Of a stretch of DNA of 64,000 nucleotides, positions 34,573-43,148 are shown one piece after another. Position 1 is the stretch's first letter. The number at the start of each line of letters is the position of its first letter. Below the pieces are notes generated by a model, which ran no database searches, had not been told where the DNA came from, and worked only from the letters and a program-made list of their open reading frames with translations. Source of the DNA: Alteromonas stellipolaris (GTDB taxonomy: Bacteria; Pseudomonadota; Gammaproteobacteria; Enterobacterales; Alteromonadaceae); the NCBI RefSeq assembly GCF_001562115.1, contig NZ_CP013926.1:1736001-1800000 (forward strand), read 5' to 3'. Both the position numbers and the translations under genes were made by a program.

Positions 34573-35883
34573 GTGTCTTCTCCTTTTGTTTCGATCCCTG
34601 CTGACAATAAAATAAACGCTGAAAGCGCTTCAGATTCTAGACCAGATTCTGCGGTAGCCAGTGCCACACCAACAGCTGGCGAACTAACGGGTATGAGCTT
34701 GAAAGGCTATGCTTTAGCGGTAAAAGACTTATTTCACATTAAAGGGCTACCAACCGCAGCCGGGAATCCCGATTGGTTGGCAACGCATTCTGTGCCAACG
34801 GCCACCAATAGCACAGTTGAAAAATTACTTGATGCAGGCGCGACATTTAAAGGTAAAACAATTACCGATGAACTGGCTTATAGCCTTCACGGTCAAAATA
34901 AACATTACCCGCAGCTGGTTAACCCCATTGCACCTGCGCACATTCCTGGCGGTTCATCTTCAGGTTCAGCCGTTGCTGTGTCGGCACATTTAGCTGATAT
35001 TGGTTTGGGTACAGACACAGGTGGCTCTATTCGCGTTCCTGCCAGCTATCAAGGGTTGTGGGGGCTGCGTACTACCCATAATGCTATACCGTGTGACAAC
35101 ATGGTGGCGTTGGCACCGTCTTTCGACACCATAGGTTGGATGACTCGCGATCTCGACACCCTAGAGAAAGTCAGCCAAGTTTGTTTAGTTGATGCTCCGC
35201 AAAAAGAATTGGCTTCACCGCAAAACGAAAACGGTGCAGATAAAACCGACGTAGCCAACAGTGACTCAAATACAAGCTTAGTACGAATTGGTGCCGTTCA
35301 ACACTTGCTACAAAGTGCTAAACACGGTGTTTTGGCCACAAAATGGTTAGAAACACTTAATGAAAAAGCAGACAGCGGAAATGCGGGTTTTACTATTACC
35401 CCGATTACCGAACACGAATTAGATTTATCGGCACTGAATACTGCCGCGACTTTTCGCGTATTACAAGGCGCTGAAATTTGGCAACAACATGGCCAGTGGA
35501 TAACAGAAACATCCCCTGACATTGCTCACGATATAATGCTTCGACTAAATTGGTGCGAAACGATTTCTGAACAAGAAGTTGAAGAAGCCAAGAAGCAGCA
35601 AGTGGCGTTTCAAGAATACATCAATAGCTTATTTGAAACTGTAGACGTATTGTTGATACCCACTACTCCCGGCATTGCACCACGGTGCGATGCTGACGAA
35701 GAAACACTAGCGAACGATAGGAACGCCCTGCTTGCACTTACCTCAATTGCAGGTTTAGCAGAGCTTCCACAAATTCATATGCCGCTATTTACCCTACAAA
35801 ATGCTCCATGTGGTTTATCACTGGTAGGCAAAAAAGGCAGCGATCTTGCACTTATTAAGTTAGCAAAAATACTGACAGCCTAA
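34573..35883 (+). CDS. Amidase, AMI1-like, in the ureide cluster
   Basis: A 436-residue amidase-signature enzyme. The Ser-cisSer-Lys triad is visible: Lys in YALAVKDLFHIKG, Ser in PGGSSSGSAVAV and Ser in GTDTGGSIRVPASYQG. It aligns well by eye with the AMI1/indoleacetamide hydrolase group (GNPDWLATHS, THNAIPCD). In Klebsiella, an amidase (HpxY) accompanies HpxW for oxamate use; by position this protein may hydrolyse oxalurate, oxamate or a related amide. The GTG at 34573 has no close ribosome binding site: GGAGGT lies 26 bases upstream (34541-34546), so the true start is uncertain. The gene is the first of the plus-strand ureide run. Confidence 0.82.
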   Translation: MSSPFVSIPADNKINAESASDSRPDSAVASATPTAGELTGMSLKGYALAVKDLFHIKGLPTAAGNPDWLATHSVPTATNSTVEKLLDAGATFKGKTITDELAYSLHGQNKHYPQLVNPIAPAHIPGGSSSGSAVAVSAHLADIGLGTDTGGSIRVPASYQGLWGLRTTHNAIPCDNMVALAPSFDTIGWMTRDLDTLEKVSQVCLVDAPQKELASPQNENGADKTDVANSDSNTSLVRIGAVQHLLQSAKHGVLATKWLETLNEKADSGNAGFTITPITEHELDLSALNTAATFRVLQGAEIWQQHGQWITETSPDIAHDIMLRLNWCETISEQEVEEAKKQQVAFQEYINSLFETVDVLLIPTTPGIAPRCDADEETLANDRNALLALTSIAGLAELPQIHMPLFTLQNAPCGLSLVGKKGSDLALIKLAKILTA

Positions 35884-35997
35884 TGGCATAGGCCCACACT
35901 GACGTAGTCACTATGAAGTAGAATGACGTGATCAATGGGGGGCTTAGCGCAGATACAAGATCGCACTTGCCAAATAACAAATGGATAAACAAAGACA

Positions 35998-37575
35998 ATG
36001 AGTGAAAAACATAACATAGGCTTCACAGCCCCTCACTTTGCGGCATCGCAAGTGGGTTTACATATTTTAGAAAAAGGCGGCACCGCAGTTGAAGCAATGG
36101 TGGCCGCAGCAGCTTCTATTGCTGTTGAATACCCTCACATGAATGGTATGGGTGGCGACGGATTTTGGCTAATTAGTGAGCCTGGCAAAGCCCCTATTGG
36201 CATTGATGCCTCAGGCGTTGCAGCTTTAGGTGCCACCCCTGAGTTTTATAAAGACGAAAGCGCGATACCAAGCCGTGGCGGAAAATCAGCCCTTACTATG
36301 GCCGGTGCTGTTGCAGGTTGGAATGAAGCATTAAAAATAAGCCACCAGTGGCAAGACGGCCTATCGCTTAATACGTTGTTTGATACCGCCATTAGCCAGG
36401 CGAATTGGGGTATCGAAGTTACGCAAAGCTTAGTAGACGCCAGTAATAAAACCTTTGACGATTTAGCCGGCGACCCGAATTTTGATCAGTTCTTAATTAA
36501 GGGCAAAGCACTTAAAAAAGGCAAAATTCTTAAACTGACGGCATTGTCTAAAACACTTAGCCACTTAGCGAAAGCAGGGCTTGATGACTTTTATCATGGC
36601 GAACTCGCTAGCAAACTGGCTACCGACTTGGAAGCCGCTGGTTCACCTATTCGTATTGAAGACTTTAACCAATACAAAGCACAAATTGTGGAGCCGCTTT
36701 CGGTTACCACTAGCAAAGGCACCTTGTATAACTTGCCTGCGCCTACCCAAGGTGTGGCGTCGTTAATTATTTTAGCGCTTTACGACAAGGTGCAGCACTT
36801 AGGCGCTTCCGATGCCGACATGGTGCACTTATTAATTGAATGCACTAAACAGGCGTTTATTGCACGAAATGCGAACGTTACCGACCCTTCACGTACGCCG
36901 GTTGATTTAGCGAGCTTGCTCACCGATGCGTCACTTGATGAAATGGTTAAACACATTTCGATAGATAAAGCGCAGCCGTGGCCGCATGTCGCGAAACCAG
37001 GCGATACCATTTGGATGGGTGCGTGCGACAGCGAAGGTCGAATGGTAAGTTACATTCAATCGCTCTATTGGGAATTTGGTTCAGGCATTGTTAGCCCACA
37101 AACAGGCATTGTTTGGAATAACCGAGGCACTTCGTTCTCGTTAGACCCAGCTAGCAACCAATACTTAAAGCCTGGGTTAAAGCCGTTCCATACGCTTAAC
37201 CCCGCGTTTGCCGATTTAGCAGATGGGCGCAGAATGAGTTACGGCACCATGGGCGGTGAAGGTCAGCCACAAACACAAGCTGCCCTATTTGCTCGCCATA
37301 TTTATCACAACCAGCCAATTGATAAAGCCATTGCCCTTGGCCGCTGGTTACTAGGCCGTACTTGGGGCGATGAAAGTAACAACTTAAAAGCCGAGCGTGA
37401 CTTAGCTGAGTATGTAGGCGAAAGCCTTATTGCCCGAGGCCACGATATGGTGACTGTCGACCCTTGTAACGAACTGATGGGCCATGCGGGCGCGGTTATT
37501 CGCACGCCTACTGGTGCAGTCAGCGCAGCAAGCGATCCACGAAGCGACGGTAAAGCTTTTACCGATAAGATCTAA
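35998..37575 (+). CDS. hpxW: Gamma-glutamyltransferase-fold hydrolase, HpxW-like (oxamate amidohydrolase)
   Basis: A 525-residue Ntn-hydrolase proenzyme. The family start FTAPHFAASQVGLHILEKGGTAVEAMVAAA, the YPHMNGMGGDGFW block and the self-cleavage site GDT-IWMGACDSEGRMVSYIQS are visible; Thr337 should become the N-terminal nucleophile of the small subunit. The GDTIWMG form is typical of the HpxW subgroup rather than of glutathione hydrolases. No signal peptide, so cytoplasmic, unlike true GGT. In Klebsiella, HpxW turns oxamate into oxalate and ammonia in purine catabolism. HpxX and HpxZ homologues do not appear nearby. The specific substrate is inferred from family and context. Confidence 0.8.
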   Translation: MSEKHNIGFTAPHFAASQVGLHILEKGGTAVEAMVAAAASIAVEYPHMNGMGGDGFWLISEPGKAPIGIDASGVAALGATPEFYKDESAIPSRGGKSALTMAGAVAGWNEALKISHQWQDGLSLNTLFDTAISQANWGIEVTQSLVDASNKTFDDLAGDPNFDQFLIKGKALKKGKILKLTALSKTLSHLAKAGLDDFYHGELASKLATDLEAAGSPIRIEDFNQYKAQIVEPLSVTTSKGTLYNLPAPTQGVASLIILALYDKVQHLGASDADMVHLLIECTKQAFIARNANVTDPSRTPVDLASLLTDASLDEMVKHISIDKAQPWPHVAKPGDTIWMGACDSEGRMVSYIQSLYWEFGSGIVSPQTGIVWNNRGTSFSLDPASNQYLKPGLKPFHTLNPAFADLADGRRMSYGTMGGEGQPQTQAALFARHIYHNQPIDKAIALGRWLLGRTWGDESNNLKAERDLAEYVGESLIARGHDMVTVDPCNELMGHAGAVIRTPTGAVSAASDPRSDGKAFTDKI

Positions 37576-37733
37576 CAACAAAAATTACCCCAAGCCGTTT
37601 TATCGGTGTGTTGCTTTTGGCTTATTTTTAAAGGACGTCCACCCCTTTTTAAGTAAGTCAGAGCAACCCACCATAATTTACGTTGGGCGTAAATTTATTA
37701 GTAAGCACACTTTCACAACGAGATCCTTAATTT

Positions 37734-38552
37734 ATGCAGTTTTTACTCGATAACATGACGGTAATATTATCGTTAATTGGTACAGGCGTGTTCGCCGGAT
37801 TACTGGCTGGCCTGTTAGGTGTAGGCGGCGGTATTGTTATAGTGCCTGTTCTGTTTTTCTTATTTCAAGCGCTAGGTGTATCGGCTGAAAGTGCAATGGT
37901 GATTGCAACTGCAACATCACTTGCCACTATTGTGCCCACGTCTATTAGCTCTATTCGCGCTCACCACAGTAAAGGCAATGTAGATTTTGCCCTACTAAAA
38001 GCATGGGCTGTGTTTATCCTAATAGGTGTATTAGCCGGAAGTTACTTAGTAACGGTACTAGACGCTAACTTCCTAACCTTGATGTTCGGTGTTATTGCCA
38101 CCTTGTCTGCTATCAACATGTTAGTTGGCAAAAAAGATGCATTATTTAACAGCCTACCAGGACGCGTTGGACAGTCTATTATGGCGGCGTGTATTGGCTT
38201 TTTCAGTTCTATGGTTGGTATAGGTGGCGGCACGCTTACCGTACCTACTCTTACTTTTTGTAACTATCCGGCGCACAGAGCAGTAGGTACCGCAGCCGCT
38301 GTGGGCCTAATTATATCGCTGCCTGCTGCCATTACCCTTTTATTTGTAGGTACTACGCCTGTTGATGCGCCGTTTGCGACCTACGGTTACGTTAACCTAC
38401 TTGGTTTTGCGTGTATTGTTCCGCTAACGGTCATTTTTGCGCCCATTGGTGCAAGCATTGCCAATAAGTTAGACGCGGGCCTACTTAAGAAAATTTTCGC
38501 TGTTGTTCTCATCATTACTGGCCTGCGCATGCTTGCGCAGGTGTTTATTTAG
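37734..38552 (+). CDS. TauE/SafE family transporter
   Basis: A 272-residue inner-membrane protein with about eight segments in two repeats; each repeat carries the glycine-rich motif LLGVGGGIVIVPVLF near residue 32 and MVGIGGGTLTVPTLT near residue 165. TauE/SafE proteins move sulfite or organic anions. Between hpxW and the aminotransferase gene, a role in moving oxamate, oxalate or another ureide product is plausible but unproven. The next gene starts 9 bp downstream, so they are one operon. ATG 37755 is an alternative start. Confidence 0.88.
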   Translation: MQFLLDNMTVILSLIGTGVFAGLLAGLLGVGGGIVIVPVLFFLFQALGVSAESAMVIATATSLATIVPTSISSIRAHHSKGNVDFALLKAWAVFILIGVLAGSYLVTVLDANFLTLMFGVIATLSAINMLVGKKDALFNSLPGRVGQSIMAACIGFFSSMVGIGGGTLTVPTLTFCNYPAHRAVGTAAAVGLIISLPAAITLLFVGTTPVDAPFATYGYVNLLGFACIVPLTVIFAPIGASIANKLDAGLLKKIFAVVLIITGLRMLAQVFI

Positions 38553-38561
38553 GAGCCTATT

Positions 38562-39797
38562 ATGACTGGTTTTGCACCATTAACACCTCCACCACGCCTT
38601 TTAATGGGCCCAGGCCCTATTAATTGCTATCCACGTGTATTGTCTGCCATGTCTACACAACTGGTTGGCCAATACGACCCAGTAATGACAGGCTACATGA
38701 ATGAAACCATGGCGCTGTACCGCACGTTATTTAATACCGAAAACCAACAAACTATGTTGATTGACGGTACGTCGCGCGCAGGTATTGAAGCGGTTTTAGT
38801 GTCGGCTATCGAACCGGGCGATAAGGTGCTAGTGCCTATCTTCGGGCGTTTTGGTCACCTACTCGCTGAAATTGCAGAACGTGCCGACGCTGAAGTTCAC
38901 ACCATTGAAGTGCCGTGGGGTGAAGTATTTAAGCCTGAGCAAATTGAAGCGGCCATTAAGAAAGTTCAGCCTAAGCTGTTAGCCATAGTACAAGGCGATA
39001 CGTCTACCACCATGTTTCAACCGCTTGAAGATATTGGTGCCATTTGTGAAGCCAACGATGTGCTGTTCTACTGCGATGCAACTGCTTCGGTTGGTGGCAA
39101 CCCTCTGGAAGTAGACAAATGGAAGTTGGATGCAGTTTCAGTTGGCCTACAAAAATGTTTAGGCGGCCCATCAGGCAGTGCGCCTATAACCATGAGCCAA
39201 AAGTTCGTAGATGTAGTGCGTACTCGACATCATGTAGAAGCAGGTATTCGCGATGCACATCATGAAAGTGCCCGTGGCCCAAAAATTCGTTCTAACTATT
39301 TCGACCTTGGCATGATCATGGATTACTGGGGTGATGAACGCTTAAATCACCACACCGAGGCCGCAACTATGCTTTATTGCGCCCGTGAATGCGCCATTTT
39401 ACATCTTGAAGAAGGCCAACAAAACGTTATCGCTCGCCATAAAGTGGCTGGCGATGCCATGCTAGCTGGTGTACAAGCTTTAGGGCTTACGCCTTTTGGC
39501 GACCTTGCTAACAAAATGAGCAATGTAGTAGGCGTAGTTATTCCTGATGGCGTGCACGGCGAGCAAGTGCGTGAAGATTTATTACTTCGATTCAACATTG
39601 AAATTGGCACCAGCTTTGGCCCTCTTAAAGGTAAAATTTGGCGTATAGGCACCATGGGTTATAACGCTCGCCAAGACGCCGTGTTGCATACTCTTCAGTC
39701 GCTTGAAACTGTATTACGCAAGCAAGGTATGTCGTTACCGGCTGGCGCTGGCGTAGACGCTGCACTTGCTGTGTACTCGGGAGCCATGAATGTCTGA
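38562..39797 (+). CDS. (S)-ureidoglycine-glyoxylate aminotransferase (PucG/HpxJ-like)
   Basis: A 411-residue class V aminotransferase. LLMGPGPINCYPRVLSAM at the start, LIDGTSRAGIEAVLVS, YCDATASVGG and the PLP-binding lysine in VGLQKCLGGPSG are seen. The block SNYFDLGMIMDYWGDERLNHHTEAATMLY resembles PucG rather than ordinary alanine-glyoxylate aminotransferase. PucG transfers the amino group of ureidoglycine to glyoxylate, giving glycine and oxalurate. Placement beside allantoate amidohydrolase, which makes ureidoglycine, supports this. Its stop overlaps the next start by eight bases. Specificity between the two transaminase groups is not certain. Confidence 0.82.
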   Translation: MTGFAPLTPPPRLLMGPGPINCYPRVLSAMSTQLVGQYDPVMTGYMNETMALYRTLFNTENQQTMLIDGTSRAGIEAVLVSAIEPGDKVLVPIFGRFGHLLAEIAERADAEVHTIEVPWGEVFKPEQIEAAIKKVQPKLLAIVQGDTSTTMFQPLEDIGAICEANDVLFYCDATASVGGNPLEVDKWKLDAVSVGLQKCLGGPSGSAPITMSQKFVDVVRTRHHVEAGIRDAHHESARGPKIRSNYFDLGMIMDYWGDERLNHHTEAATMLYCARECAILHLEEGQQNVIARHKVAGDAMLAGVQALGLTPFGDLANKMSNVVGVVIPDGVHGEQVREDLLLRFNIEIGTSFGPLKGKIWRIGTMGYNARQDAVLHTLQSLETVLRKQGMSLPAGAGVDAALAVYSGAMNV

Positions 39798-41022
39798 GTT
39801 TTCTGATGCAGCCGCGCTAGTAATGGCGCGCTGTGAAGCACTAGGTTCATTAAGCCAAAACCCTACCTGCTTAGACAGGCGCTATTTAACCGAACAACAC
39901 AAGCTGGCCAATCAACTTACCTCGGGTTGGATGATAGAAGCCGGCATGACGACCTGGCAAGACAGCGTAGGTAATATTTGGGGCCGCTATACATCAGCCG
40001 TGCCTAACGCGCCTCGCTTAATTATTGGCAGCCACTTAGACACTGTGCCAAATGGCGGAAAATACGACGGCATGCTAGGTGTGGTTGCCCCTGTGACGTT
40101 AATGGCCATATTCAGCGGCGAAGGTCGACAGTTCCCTTTCCATATCGATATTGTTGGCTTTTGTGATGAAGAAGGCACGCGCTTTGGCACTACGCTATTG
40201 GGTAGCCGTGCGTTAACGGGCAAATGGCAAGACGAATGGCGTAGGCTAAAAGACGAAGATGGCATTTCGCTAGAAGATGCGATGAAAAACTTTGGGCTAG
40301 ATTTTGATGCTATTAACAGCGCCACCATTGCACAAACCGACTTGCTGGGTTACTTAGAACTGCATATTGAGCAAGGTCCAGTGTTAGAGCAAGAGAACTT
40401 ACCTGTAGGGGTGGTAAACGCAATTGCCGGAGCAAAACGTTTTTCACTCACTGTGACTGGTATGGCAGGCCATGCCGGTACAGTGCCAATGTCGATGCGC
40501 CATGATGCTTTGTGTGCCAGCGCCGAAATGATTTTAGCGGTAGAGTCTATTAGTCAGCAGCGTCCAGGCGTTGTGGCTACCGTGGGTAAAATTGAGAACG
40601 CCCCTAATGGCGTTAATGTGATTTCAGGCCGGTGCCAATTCTCTTTAGATATTCGCAGTGAAGAAGACACGTTGAGAGAAGCCGCATTGGCAGAGATTTT
40701 GCAGAAAATCAACGACATTGCTGTACTACGCAATGTGGAATTAAAAACAGAGCAAACGCACAGTGCGCCAGCGGTTCATTGTGATAGTGCGCTTCAAAAT
40801 ACATTGCTTAAAGGGGTAACTGAAGCTGGGATAGAACCCAAAGTACTGGCCTCGGGTGCAGGGCATGATGCAATGGCAATGGCTGAAATATGCCCTGTTG
40901 CTATGCTATTCACACGCTGTAAGGGTGGTATTAGTCACCATCCGGCTGAGTCTATCACCACAGATGATGTTGCCGCTAGCTTAGCGGTAATGCACCACAG
41001 TCTTCGCACGTTAAAGTACTAG
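39790..41022 (+). CDS. Allantoate amidohydrolase (M20 family, AllC/HpxK/PucF-like)
   Basis: A 410-residue zinc amidohydrolase of the M20/hydantoinase-carbamoylase group. Metal ligands are visible in IIGSHLDTVPNGGKYDGMLG, FCDEEGTRFG (Glu-Glu base) and LHIEQGPVLE; the dimerisation domain holds GMAGHAGTVPMSMRHDA, and the C-terminal ASGAGHDAMAMA provides further ligands. The enzyme turns allantoate into ureidoglycine, CO2 and ammonia. N-carbamoyl amino acid hydrolases share this fold, but the adjacent transaminase and allantoinase genes favour allantoate. ATG 39790 overlaps the transaminase stop, so the two are translationally coupled. Confidence 0.88.
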   Translation: MSEFSDAAALVMARCEALGSLSQNPTCLDRRYLTEQHKLANQLTSGWMIEAGMTTWQDSVGNIWGRYTSAVPNAPRLIIGSHLDTVPNGGKYDGMLGVVAPVTLMAIFSGEGRQFPFHIDIVGFCDEEGTRFGTTLLGSRALTGKWQDEWRRLKDEDGISLEDAMKNFGLDFDAINSATIAQTDLLGYLELHIEQGPVLEQENLPVGVVNAIAGAKRFSLTVTGMAGHAGTVPMSMRHDALCASAEMILAVESISQQRPGVVATVGKIENAPNGVNVISGRCQFSLDIRSEEDTLREAALAEILQKINDIAVLRNVELKTEQTHSAPAVHCDSALQNTLLKGVTEAGIEPKVLASGAGHDAMAMAEICPVAMLFTRCKGGISHHPAESITTDDVAASLAVMHHSLRTLKY

Positions 41023-41097
41023 GGATTAGCTTTCTGCCTACAAAAGATTCACGTTTAAGCATGATTCGTTAAATGATAAGAAACAGGTATTAGTAAG

Positions 41098-41463
41098 ATG
41101 AAGATAGCAAGGATATATAACGACGATGAAGGCAAGAGCCACTTTGGTGAAATCGATATTCCACTGAAGGATGGCGGGCCCATAGGTTTGTTGTCAGAAA
41201 AGTTCGGGGCCGACAAAATCATTTTTAGGGAAACCCCTGCAGACTATGACTTTAAATGGCACCCTGCACCAGCACGCCAGCTTTTGTTTATCTTAAAAGG
41301 CCGCGCAGAGTTTACGGTTTCTAACGGCGAACGCCATGTGTTTGGTTCTGGTGATGTTATCTTGCTGGAAGATACTGAAGGTGAAGGTCACTGCTCGAAA
41401 GCCATGTATAACGAAGTGCGTCATTCTATCTTTGTTACGCTAGATGAAGGTGTTGAATTCTAA
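41098..41463 (+). CDS. Small single-domain cupin protein
   Basis: A 121-residue cupin with motif 1 WHPAPARQLLFILKGRAEFTVSNGE and motif 2 FGSGDVILLEDTEGEGHCSKA; metal-binding His/Glu positions are partly kept (His in WHP and in GHC). It is far shorter than the bicupin ureidoglycine aminohydrolase (AllE). The function is unknown; the position after the allantoate gene suggests an accessory step with an unstable ureide. It starts 75 bp after the hydrolase gene and is followed by a terminator, so it closes the ureide operon. Confidence 0.75.
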   Translation: MKIARIYNDDEGKSHFGEIDIPLKDGGPIGLLSEKFGADKIIFRETPADYDFKWHPAPARQLLFILKGRAEFTVSNGERHVFGSGDVILLEDTEGEGHCSKAMYNEVRHSIFVTLDEGVEF

Positions 41464-41489
41464 TAGCTTTCATCGCCTTGCTGTTAGTT

Positions 41490-41520
41490 TGAGCGCGTCA
41501 TATTGGCGCGCTTTTCGTTT
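41490..41520 (+). terminator. Terminator of the ureide operon
   Basis: A stem AGCGCG (41492-41497) with CGCGCT (41507-41512), loop of nine bases, followed by TTTCGTTTT. It lies about 28 bp after the cupin gene stop codon. Confidence 0.75.
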
Positions 41521-41624
41521 TAAGGCACCAACTTGGTGCGTGCCACACTTAAACCTTTATTCTTCCCGAGTTCATTTTAACTAAAAATATCTGGTAATCA
41601 TTAAGTTACCCTTCTTATTGAGCA

Positions 41625-41640
41625 TAGACTAACTGGTCAG
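41625..41640. promoter_or_regulatory. RutR-type operator, upstream of the exported adenosine deaminase gene
   Basis: TAGACTAACTGGTCAG fits TTGACCA-NN-TGGTCAA, the known E. coli RutR consensus, at the key GAC..TGGTC positions. It overlaps a possible -10 box (TAGACT at 41625-41630, with TTAAGT 18 bp upstream). It is 48 bp before the start codon. Confidence 0.6.
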
Positions 41641-41688
41641 CTTCTTGCAATCCACCCGCATTATAATTTTAATTATTCTGTAGTACTC

Positions 41689-43146
41689 ATGCGTTTGCGA
41701 CTTACCATTTTACCTTTCTATCTTGTTCTATTTATCTCTCTTACCAGTTTGGCTTATAAAAGCGTTGCCGCTTCAAGTGCGGTTGCTGATTCTTCATTTT
41801 CTATGTCGTTGTGGTTTGAAAATTTCAAAAAAACCGCCACACCTCGCCAGATGTATCAATTTTTACAAGCCATGCCCAAAGGAGGTGAACTACATCACCA
41901 CTTGTCGGGTTCAGGGTTTAGCGAATGGTGGTATGAACTGGGGGCAGATCCTACAAAAAATGGTGGTTATACCTATTACACTCAGGTGAGCGATAAAAAG
42001 TGCCAATCAGATAAACAAAGCGCACTGCGCTTTCACACCATCAGCGAAACCACGTGGATAACTCTTCCTGATTGTCTGCAACAAAATTATACCGAGTTAG
42101 CGCTACTTAACGAAAATCAGAAACAAGATTTTATGGACAGTATTCGCTTGCATACGCCCTCAGAAGGGCGAGAAGAATTCTTTTCCACCCACTGGCAACG
42201 CCTAAACGAGTTAACCGCTAACCCCACGTTAGTGTCGAAAATTCTGCTTCTTAATATGCAGGCCTATCAAGCAGAAAACCTGCAATATTTAGAAACCCAA
42301 CTAAATGTACGCTATGCAAAAAAACCGGATGGCAGCCCTTATACGCCTGATGAAGCTCTGGCAATTTATACTCATGTACTCACTAGCGAAGAAGCGATAG
42401 CAACGGGCGTAACCGTTCGTTTTCAGTACGCTTTAGTGCGCTTTTTACCCGACGCTGAAGCTCAATTGGAATGGATTTATAGCTTTGTCGATAAACACAG
42501 AGAGATATATGTGGGTATCAACTTGGTGGGTAGAGAGGATGACATGCGCGGGCAACCAAAACGCTTCGCTTCAACCCTTCGCTCACTACGGGCTAAATAC
42601 CCTAAAATTTTGTTGGCCTTTCATGCGGGCGAATCAGAAACTGCTGACTCAAACGTGCGCGATACGTTATTACTTGGTGCAGAACGAATTGGGCACGGGT
42701 TAAATACCATATTCGACCCAGATACCTTGCTGCAAATGAGAAACAGCCACTACCTTATAGAAATTAACCTTATTTCCAATCTATTGTTGGAATATGTACC
42801 CAGCTTTGACGCCCACCCGTTTCCAGAATACTTGCGAACTGGTATTCCTACCGCACTGTCTACCGATGACAGAGGCATGTTCGACTCCACTTTAACCGAT
42901 GAGTTTTATATTGCGGTAACCGAATTCAACTTAAGTTGGGAAGAAGTACTCACATTAGGTACCAACAGTTTGCAGTACAGCTTTTTACAACCGGATGTAA
43001 AAGCACAGCAACTTGCTTTGTACCATCAGCGGGTGGCTGAATTTGAAAATCAAGTTGCATTAGATACTGTGCCTACCCAAACCCCAGCGTTTCGCGCATT
43101 CATCTGTAAGTTTGAAAGCGAACTGTGCAGCGGCGATAAGGAATAA
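41689..43146 (+). CDS. Exported adenosine deaminase (ADGF/CECR1-like)
   Basis: A 485-residue adenosine/AMP deaminase-superfamily enzyme with a signal peptide (LTILPFYLVLFISLTSLAY, cleavage near SVAAS), so it acts in the periplasm or outside. Zinc and catalytic motifs: GGELHHHLSGS (HxH) near residue 65, LLAFHAGES (HAGE) near 310, ERIGHGLN near 330 and PTALSTDDRGMF (TDD) near 390. The extra N-terminal region is typical of secreted ADGF-type deaminases. It should deaminate adenosine or related nucleosides outside the cytoplasm. The permease gene follows after 2 bp. A RutR-type site lies 48 bp upstream. Confidence 0.88.
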   Translation: MRLRLTILPFYLVLFISLTSLAYKSVAASSAVADSSFSMSLWFENFKKTATPRQMYQFLQAMPKGGELHHHLSGSGFSEWWYELGADPTKNGGYTYYTQVSDKKCQSDKQSALRFHTISETTWITLPDCLQQNYTELALLNENQKQDFMDSIRLHTPSEGREEFFSTHWQRLNELTANPTLVSKILLLNMQAYQAENLQYLETQLNVRYAKKPDGSPYTPDEALAIYTHVLTSEEAIATGVTVRFQYALVRFLPDAEAQLEWIYSFVDKHREIYVGINLVGREDDMRGQPKRFASTLRSLRAKYPKILLAFHAGESETADSNVRDTLLLGAERIGHGLNTIFDPDTLLQMRNSHYLIEINLISNLLLEYVPSFDAHPFPEYLRTGIPTALSTDDRGMFDSTLTDEFYIAVTEFNLSWEEVLTLGTNSLQYSFLQPDVKAQQLALYHQRVAEFENQVALDTVPTQTPAFRAFICKFESELCSGDKE

Positions 43147-43148
43147 TC

